Assembly: GCA_023700945.1 (NCBI GenBank) | Contig: JAMPXY010000003.1 | Span: forward strand, 1 to 49,581 | Length of the DNA: 49,581 nucleotides | From: Alphaproteobacteria bacterium | GTDB lineage: Bacteria; Pseudomonadota; Alphaproteobacteria; Micavibrionales; Micavibrionaceae | Reading direction: 5' to 3' | Shown here: positions 44,588 through 49,581 of the stretch, in pieces | Position numbering within the stretch: the stretch's first letter is position 1 | Layout of the letters: each line of letters opens with the position of its first letter | Notes under the pieces: model-generated | What the model saw: only the letters and a program-made list of their open reading frames with translations | Databases searched by the model: none | What the model was told of the DNA's origin: nothing | Program-made: the position numbers and the translations under genes

Positions 44588-44698
44588 GGGAGGTATTATA
44601 TTATGGAAATAATAAATAGTCAATAGCACTTATCTTCTTGAAAAGATTATTATTATGGTGCTGTTGAGTGCAATTAAATCTGGCCTTGAGGAGAGTAA

Positions 44699-45538
44699 AT
44701 GCCTGAATTACCTGAAGTGGAAACGGTATGCCGCGGGCTACGACCAGTCGTGACGGGACAAGTGATTGCCCGGGTGGCTGTGCGCCGTCGGGATTTACGT
44801 CACCCTTTTCCTGCAGGCCTCAAGCGTCATCTGGAATCACGGCGCATGATGAGCATCACGCGCCGCGCTAAATACATTTTGATTCACCTCGATAACGGCT
44901 ACGTGCTGGTTATACATCTGGGTATGAGTGGGCGGCTTGTTCTTTATCCCGCCTCTTACAAACCGAAAACACATGACCATTTTATTTTGTACCTCGCTGA
45001 TGGCCGACAGATTGTTCTCAACGATGCGCGCCGCTTTGGTTTGGTAGATCTGGTGGCTGTAGACGATCTTGATTCCCACGGCTTGTTTTCTCATCTAGGG
45101 CCGGAGCCGCTCTCCAGAAATTTTTCAGGAGCCGTTCTGGGGCGGGCGCTGGCTGGGCGGACAGCCGCGATCAAGCAGGCCATCATGGATCAGCGTCTGG
45201 TGGTAGGAGTCGGAAATATCTATGCCAGCGAGGCCTTGTTTCAGGCTGGGATTGATCCCCAGATCCCAGCGGGGATGTTGCGCCCGGCCCAGTGTGCGGC
45301 GCTGGCCGGGTCTATCAAAAAAGTGTTGCAACAGGCGATCAAGGCCGGGGGCAGCACTTTGCGCGACCATCGCCAGGCTACAGGGGAACAAGGCTATTTC
45401 CAGCATCACTTCATGGTTTATGATCGTGCCGGGGCACCGTGTCCGCGTTGTTCGTCAGGCGGCTGCGAGCAGGCCCGGATTGTGCGTATCATACAAGGCG
45501 GGCGGGCCAGTTTTTATTGCCCGGCCTGCCAGAAATGA
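44699..45538 (+). CDS. mutM: Formamidopyrimidine-DNA glycosylase (Fpg)
   Basis: 279 residues. Removes 8-oxoguanine and formamidopyrimidines. The catalytic N terminus PELPEVETV follows the initiator Met (Pro2 attacks, Glu3 assists). Other landmarks: the helix-two-turn-helix region KQAIMDQRLVVGVGNIYASEALF and the C-terminal zinc finger with Cys248, Cys251, Cys274 and Cys277. GAGGAG precedes the ATG. The stop overlaps the next start (ATGA), so a second protein is coupled. Confidence 0.97.
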   Translation: MPELPEVETVCRGLRPVVTGQVIARVAVRRRDLRHPFPAGLKRHLESRRMMSITRRAKYILIHLDNGYVLVIHLGMSGRLVLYPASYKPKTHDHFILYLADGRQIVLNDARRFGLVDLVAVDDLDSHGLFSHLGPEPLSRNFSGAVLGRALAGRTAAIKQAIMDQRLVVGVGNIYASEALFQAGIDPQIPAGMLRPAQCAALAGSIKKVLQQAIKAGGSTLRDHRQATGEQGYFQHHFMVYDRAGAPCPRCSSGGCEQARIVRIIQGGRASFYCPACQK

Positions 45539-45939
45539 ATCTAACCATGAGATTTTACATTATAATTTTCACAATCCTTGGTTTATGTATGCCGGGGGCG
45601 ATCATACGGGGGCAGGCGCAGACGCTAGGAGCCGAGAACCCGCATGGCACAATGTTTTTCTACACCTTGAATGATGTGCCCGTGATGCCGGGCCTGCGTG
45701 AATTGAGTGATGAAGCCCTGCATTTCGATAAACCTGAGGGCCGGATTGTTGCCGCGACCGCAATTAGTGAAACTGTAAGCCCCGCGGCCGTGCGCGCATT
45801 TTATGCCCGGGTGCTGCCAGAACTGGGTTGGCGTCCCGAGGGGGAGGGGAGCTTTTTACGGGGATCAGAGCGTCTGCGCCTGAATATTCAGGCCGCAGAA
45901 GGGGTTAGCATCATACGCTTGCAGGCCGCCCCGCGGTAA
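45535..45939 (+). CDS. Exported protein of unknown function, coupled to mutM
   Basis: 134 residues from ATG 45535, a 4-nt overlap with mutM; ATG 45547 is the alternative. Signal peptide with core FYIIIFTILGLCMPGA and probable cleavage near GQAQT. The mature part holds a conserved-looking core, AVRAFYARVLPELGWRPEGE followed by RLRLNIQAAEGVSIIRLQA, a helix then strands, as in small lipid- or polymer-binding-type domains. I cannot name the family. A periplasmic protein has no evident link to DNA repair, so the coupling probably reflects operon economy. Confidence 0.65.
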   Translation: MNLTMRFYIIIFTILGLCMPGAIIRGQAQTLGAENPHGTMFFYTLNDVPVMPGLRELSDEALHFDKPEGRIVAATAISETVSPAAVRAFYARVLPELGWRPEGEGSFLRGSERLRLNIQAAEGVSIIRLQAAPR

Positions 45940-46009
45940 ATCGCGGTTTTTTCGGGGAAAAGTCGAGAAAGACAGGGTTTTCAGAGGTTTAACTTGTGAA
46001 TTGTTTAGC

Positions 46010-46039
46010 TTGACAAGAGGGCCCGGCTGCGCGTAAAAC
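46010..46039 (+). promoter_or_regulatory. Promoter of rpsT
   Basis: TTGACA (46010-46015), an 18-nt spacer and TAAAAC (46034-46039). A perfect -35 and a fair -10, giving a leader of about 120 nt before rpsT. Confidence 0.65.
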
Positions 46040-46121
46040 ACAGGTCTCGCACGGATCCCCGGACGTTAAAAAATAAGGCTGGCGGCGACTTTGCGACTGA
46101 AAAATTCGATTTTAATGATCA

Positions 46122-46148
46122 AAAGCCGGAGATAATCTCCAGGGCTTT
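46122..46148 (+). promoter_or_regulatory. Stem-loop in the rpsT leader
   Basis: GGAGAT-A-ATCTCC (46128-46140) is a perfect 6-bp stem, extended by AAAGCC (46122-46127) with GGCTTT on the right (46143-46148) across a small bulge. It stands just before the rpsT SD. S20 represses its own translation in E. coli, so an autoregulatory site is possible. Confidence 0.45.
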
Positions 46149-46165
46149 ATGTTAAAGGGTTAAAC

Positions 46166-46429
46166 ATGGCAAACCATACCTCTGCAAAACAACGCATTCG
46201 CCGCAACGCGCGTCGGGCTGACATCAATGGCTCACGCATGAGTGCGATCCGCACCTTCGTCAAGAAAGTGGAGACAGCGATTGCTGCTGGCAATGTCCAG
46301 GATGCAGAGGCAGCCTACAAAGTGGCACAGCCGCAATTGATGCGCGGTATGGCCAAGGGCTTGCTGCATAAGAACACCGTTGCGCGTAAAATGTCGCGCC
46401 TGAGCGCCCGGATCAAAGCCCTGAAATAA
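46166..46429 (+). CDS. rpsT: 30S ribosomal protein S20
   Basis: 87 residues, highly basic and helical. [17 protein letters not shown] at the start and [12 protein letters not shown] at the end are typical of the family. AAAGGG lies 7 nt before the ATG. It binds 16S rRNA helices during early 30S assembly. It is separated from dnaA by a long spacer, an order seen in many alphaproteobacteria. Confidence 0.98.
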   Translation: MANHTSAKQRIRRNARRADINGSRMSAIRTFVKKVETAIAAGNVQDAEAAYKVAQPQLMRGMAKGLLHKNTVARKMSRLSARIKALK

Positions 46430-47012
46430 TTTTCAGGACTTCGTCGGACGAAGCGGGAAGTTCAACAACGAATTTCCAAAATTTTAAAAGACATGGGTGA
46501 CCATGATTACTCGAAGCGTGAGCTTCGAAGGGATAGTGCTGTCTGTGTGTGTGATTGTTCGCGAATATTTCTTTTTGATTTTTTGTTGAGCGGATCGCGT
46601 GGACAAATAAAAAAATTGGCGTTAGTGTTTTTTTTAACTCTGGAACTTTTTATCGTGTGGGTTTGCGTGAAGGCTCTGCGATAGATCTGCAAAGAAAGCC
46701 GCGTCTTAAAACGCGCCCTTGTGGATCGCTACTCTGGCCAAGCCCTCATTGAGAGGTGGAGGCAGAGCGACTGAATGTAGGAGAACAAGGAAGGGACTTT
46801 GTCATCGTGCGCTGTTCATACTCGTGAAAATGAATATGAAACAAGCCTTTGATTTTTTCGCCTGCTAACTGTGACAAGAAGCAATACCGGAACAGATGAT
46901 AACGGATAGACCCCGTTTTCGCTGAACCCTGTTTCTTGGCCTGTGACCTTGGTTTCTTAAGAAGACTGCTTATGTAGACAACGACTTGTATCTAGTGGGA
47001 GAACTGAACAAC
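46430..47012. other. Long spacer between rpsT and dnaA with two stem-loops
   Basis: 583 nt without a convincing gene. CTTCGT-CGG-ACGAAG (46439-46453) may end rpsT. TCGAAGC-GTGA-GCTTCGA (46511-46528) is a 7-bp stem closed by a GNRA tetraloop. A weak CGCGT/ACGCG stem lies near 46701-46715. One DnaA-box-like TTGTGGATC (46719-46727) is present but isolated, so this does not look like an origin. The segment probably holds the dnaA promoter and a long 5' UTR. Confidence 0.55.
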
Positions 47013-48452
47013 ATGTCATCTGAATCTGTGGGAACCGCTGCTGTCACTGCCTTCAGGAAAGATAAATTCCAGAATGATTCCTATACACCGACACAGGACA
47101 TTATGGATCTGTGGAATCAGGTTCATGGTGAGTTGCGTAATGAATTCGGTGAAGCCGTTTTCCGCAGCTGGTTGAAACCACTGACCTTACAGGCGTCTTA
47201 CCATGGCACCCTTGAGGTTTCGGTTCCCACACGTTTCATGCGCGACTGGATCCAGTCGCACTATGCTGCCAAAATTCTCGAGATGTGCACGCAGCGCCAT
47301 GCCGATATTCGCCGTTTGGAAATCGTTGTGGTGCAAAGCGCGATGATGACTGATAGCCAGAACCAAGAAGAAGCGCAAAAGCCCAAGGCCAACCAGAATG
47401 TCAATGCGGTAGCGCAGGAACTGCAAGAAATATCGTCACCGTTTGATCCGCGCTTTACCTTTGACACATTTGTTATAGGTAAGCCTAACGCGCTGGCGCA
47501 TGCCGCGGCGAGCCGGATTATCGAATCGGCCAATGTCCCGTTCAATCCGTTGTTTATTTATGGCGGCGTCGGGCTGGGTAAAACCCACTTGATGCATGCG
47601 ATTGGCTCAGCGATGCGCCAGAAATATCCGGAAAAACGGGTTATTTACCTCTCGGCTGAAAAATTTATGTACCAGTTCGTCAAATCGTTGCGCGCCAAGG
47701 ATATGATGAGCTTTAAAGAGGCCTTCCGTTCGGTTGATGTTCTGATGATGGATGATATCCAGTTCATTAGTGGCAAGGAACAAACTCAGGAAGAGTTTTT
47801 CCATACTTTCAATGCACTGGTTGACCAGAACAAACAAATTGTGATCTCGGCTGACAAGGCACCATCCGATTTGCTTGGTCTGGAAGAGCGTTTGCGTTCC
47901 CGGCTGGCCTGGGGTCTGGTCGCGGATATTCAGCCCAGCACTTATGACTTGCGTCTGGGAATTCTCGAATCCAAGCGTGGCTTGCTCAACGCGAATATTC
48001 CGGATGCCGTGCTTGAGTTCCTGGCTCTGAAGGTGACTTCAAATATCCGTGAACTGGAAGGGGCCTTGAACCGAATCGTGGCTCACGCTGATGTGACCAA
48101 GCAATTGATTACGCTCGAATCAACGCAGGACGTGTTGCAGGACTTGCTGCGGGCCCATGACCGTCGCATCACGATTGATGAGATTCAGCGCAAGGTGGCA
48201 GAGCACTATAACATTCGCTTGCAGGATATGCATTCCGCTCGCCGGGCGCGCAATGTCGCCCGTCCACGTCAGGTGGCAATGTATCTGGCCAAGCAACTGA
48301 CTGCACGCTCCTTGCCGGAGATCGGCCGTAAATTTGGTGGTCGCGACCACACCACCGTGATGCATGCCGTGCGCAAGGTTGAGGAACTGATGGTCGAGGA
48401 CGCGCAGATCGCGCAGGATGTTGAAATCATTCGCCGGGCATTGACGGGTTGA
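47013..48452 (+). CDS. dnaA: Chromosomal replication initiator DnaA
   Basis: 479 residues from ATG 47013; an upstream TTG at 46986 is open but less family-like. SD GGGAG is 12 nt away, rather far. Domain I (about 20-100) has WNQVHGELRNEFGEAVFRSWLKPL. The AAA+ domain has FIYGGVGLGKTH (Walker A, 184-191) and LMMDDIQFISGKEQTQEEFFHTFN (split here as Walker B and sensor region). Domain IV has the DnaA-box-binding GGRDHTTVMHAVRKVE. It opens DNA at oriC. It is followed by dnaN after 182 nt. Confidence 0.98.
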   Translation: MSSESVGTAAVTAFRKDKFQNDSYTPTQDIMDLWNQVHGELRNEFGEAVFRSWLKPLTLQASYHGTLEVSVPTRFMRDWIQSHYAAKILEMCTQRHADIRRLEIVVVQSAMMTDSQNQEEAQKPKANQNVNAVAQELQEISSPFDPRFTFDTFVIGKPNALAHAAASRIIESANVPFNPLFIYGGVGLGKTHLMHAIGSAMRQKYPEKRVIYLSAEKFMYQFVKSLRAKDMMSFKEAFRSVDVLMMDDIQFISGKEQTQEEFFHTFNALVDQNKQIVISADKAPSDLLGLEERLRSRLAWGLVADIQPSTYDLRLGILESKRGLLNANIPDAVLEFLALKVTSNIRELEGALNRIVAHADVTKQLITLESTQDVLQDLLRAHDRRITIDEIQRKVAEHYNIRLQDMHSARRARNVARPRQVAMYLAKQLTARSLPEIGRKFGGRDHTTVMHAVRKVEELMVEDAQIAQDVEIIRRALTG

Positions 48453-48478
48453 TAGAAAAAATTATGGAATTAAAAGAG

Positions 48479-48502
48479 GGCTCGGCAGGTAACTGCCGGG
48501 CC
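48479..48502 (+). terminator. Hairpin after dnaA
   Basis: GGCTCGGCAG (48479-48488) pairs with CTGCCGGGCC (48493-48502), ten pairs including one G-T, closed by GTAA. The tail TTGTCTTT is moderately T-rich, so termination may be partial. Confidence 0.6.
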
Positions 48503-48634
48503 TTGTCTTTGCCTGTAGATCAGGTGGACAAATCCCGGAAAACCGCAAGATTCAGCTTTTTCAGAAGCAGGCCCATGCTATAAATACTCTATTCAGAAAC
48601 CAATTTTTAGCCGGATTTTACGGGGGATTTACCC

Positions 48635-49581
48635 ATGAAGCTGACCATCGAACGTGCGGCCCTGATGCGCTCACTCAACCATGTGCAGAGCGTTGTCGAG
48701 CGGCGTAACACTATTCCTATTCTTTCGAATGTCCTGTTCAAGGCCGATGGTGACAGCCTCTCCATGACCACCACTGATATGGATCTGGAGATTAACGAAT
48801 CGGTGGCGGCCAAGGTGGATCGCCCCGGCGCGACGACAGCCCCCGCTCATACACTCCATGATATCGTGCGTAAACTGCCCGACGGGGCCGAAGTTACCCT
48901 TGAAGTCGATTCCTCGGGTAACTCGATGACGGTCAAGGCCGGGCGTTCGATGTTCAAGCTCTCTTGCTTGCCCACCAGCGATTTCCCCGAAATCGGCAAT
49001 GCGCAACTGCCCTCCAGCTTTACTATTCCGGCGGCGGAGTTGCGTAATCTGATTGATCGCACCAAATTCGCAATGAGCACCGAAGAAACCCGCTACTATC
49101 TTAATGGCATCTACATTCACGCGGTGGATGATGCTAACGGTACCAAAGTGTTGCGCGCTGTCGCAACCGATGGTCACCGTCTGGCGCGTTTTGAAATGCC
49201 GCTGCCGGATGGTTCTGAGGGAATGCCGGGGGTAATTGTCCCGCGCAAGACCATTAATGAACTGCGCAAGTTGCTCGATGAGGCCGCCGATACGATCAAG
49301 GTGAGTTTGTCGGAAAGCAAAATTCGGTTCTCGTTCGACCATATTGAACTGACCTCAAAACTGATTGATGGCACTTTCCCGAATTATGAACAGGTGATCC
49401 CGACCAAGAACGATAAAGTCGTGGAGGTTAACGCCAAAGTGTTCAGCAATGCGATTGACCGGGTTTCTACCATTTCTGATGGCAAGTCGCGGGCTGTTAA
49501 AATTGCGCTTAATAACAAAACCATGACGATTTCGGCCAACTCCCCGGAAGCGGGTAGTGCAACTGAAGATCTGGAAGTCAA
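48635..49581 (+). CDS. dnaN: DNA polymerase III beta subunit (sliding clamp), 3' end outside window
   Basis: About 315 codons are present of the usual 365-375. MKLTIERAALMRSLNHVQSVVERRNTIPILSNVL at the start (shortened here to its first and last parts: MKLTIERAA and NTIPILSNVL), then TTDMDLEI, LHDIVRKLP, GRSMFKLSCLP, DFPEI, RTKFAMSTEETRYYLNG, VATDGHRLA and GTFPNYEQVIP are all family signatures. It forms the ring that holds the replicase on DNA. GGGGGA lies 8 nt before ATG 48635, and TATAAA at 48579-48584 could be a -10 for its own promoter. Confidence 0.97.
   Translation, partial: MKLTIERAALMRSLNHVQSVVERRNTIPILSNVLFKADGDSLSMTTTDMDLEINESVAAKVDRPGATTAPAHTLHDIVRKLPDGAEVTLEVDSSGNSMTVKAGRSMFKLSCLPTSDFPEIGNAQLPSSFTIPAAELRNLIDRTKFAMSTEETRYYLNGIYIHAVDDANGTKVLRAVATDGHRLARFEMPLPDGSEGMPGVIVPRKTINELRKLLDEAADTIKVSLSESKIRFSFDHIELTSKLIDGTFPNYEQVIPTKNDKVVEVNAKVFSNAIDRVSTISDGKSRAVKIALNNKTMTISANSPEAGSATEDLEV

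Noticed and set aside
46493-46684. 63-codon ORF in the dnaA leader
   Set aside because: No usable SD, odd composition (CVCDCSR then hydrophobic), and it spans the GNRA stem; likely chance.
46430-47012. Chromosome replication origin next to dnaA
   Set aside because: Only one imperfect DnaA-box-like site and no repeated boxes or AT-rich unwinding block; dnaA and oriC are often apart in alphaproteobacteria.

Overview
The window is a chromosomal segment of an alphaproteobacterium, with roughly half G+C judged by eye. The call rests on gene content and order: a eukaryote-like NADP isocitrate dehydrogenase, a COX15-type heme A synthase, a DUF1674/SdhAF4 protein, a Usg-family protein, an RNase E whose S1 domain is split by a long acidic insert, the block radA-cvpA-purF-SDR, and rpsT-dnaA-dnaN at the right end. 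I cannot assign a genus from sequence alone; a Rhodospirillales- or Micavibrionales-like lineage is a guess. I saw no insertion sequence, prophage, CRISPR array, rRNA or tRNA.

Layout. 1-1863: sulfur-handling locus (TauE/SafE exporter, membrane rhodanese) divergent from a two-cysteine ArsR regulator. 2059-6537: exonuclease III, a membrane protein fused to a spermidine-synthase-like domain, and a leftward GNAT-MFS pair preceded by a possible 37-codon leader ORF. 6664-13890: DUF2817 peptidase-like protein, DUF1674 protein, chorismate mutase-rsmB, an exported HEIGH-motif protein of unknown family, then rpe and a heparinase II/III-like protein. 13952-19280: radA, cvpA, purF, an SDR and a second TauE/SafE, the last four closely packed or overlapping. 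19277-22755 (minus): yfgM-like, bamB, der, an envelope and ribosome assembly operon. 22949-25269: three unrecognised or barely recognised genes, one with a TIKI/ChaN/EreA-like motif set. 25433-30008: icd, an exported L,D-transpeptidase, small membrane and lipoprotein genes, and an AmiC-type amidase. 30468-33434: RNase E, followed by two hairpins and a possible small RNA. 33811-41154: exported unknown plus glycosyltransferase, a Cys-cluster protein, heme A synthase, ferredoxin-NADP reductase, a second two-cysteine ArsR divergent from an AhpD-like protein, and Usg. 41300-43453: groESL with a CIRCE operator and a heat-shock-type promoter. 43521-45939: two unknowns, mutM and a coupled exported protein. 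46010-49581: rpsT, a long dnaA leader, dnaA and a truncated dnaN.

Most of this is housekeeping. The best candidates for something new are: (1) two ArsR paralogues with the same cysteine pair and cysteine spacing, each divergent from a thiol- or sulfur-related gene, whose promoter regions share the inverted half-site TTATATTA/TAATATAA, suggesting one sulfur-sensing regulon; (2) the exported HEIGH protein at 9837; (3) the 22949-25269 trio; (4) the terminator-ended segment after RNase E. Several leader hairpins (icd, rpsT, dnaA, GNAT, lipoprotein) are also unexplained. All functional statements come from reading motifs, not from searches.
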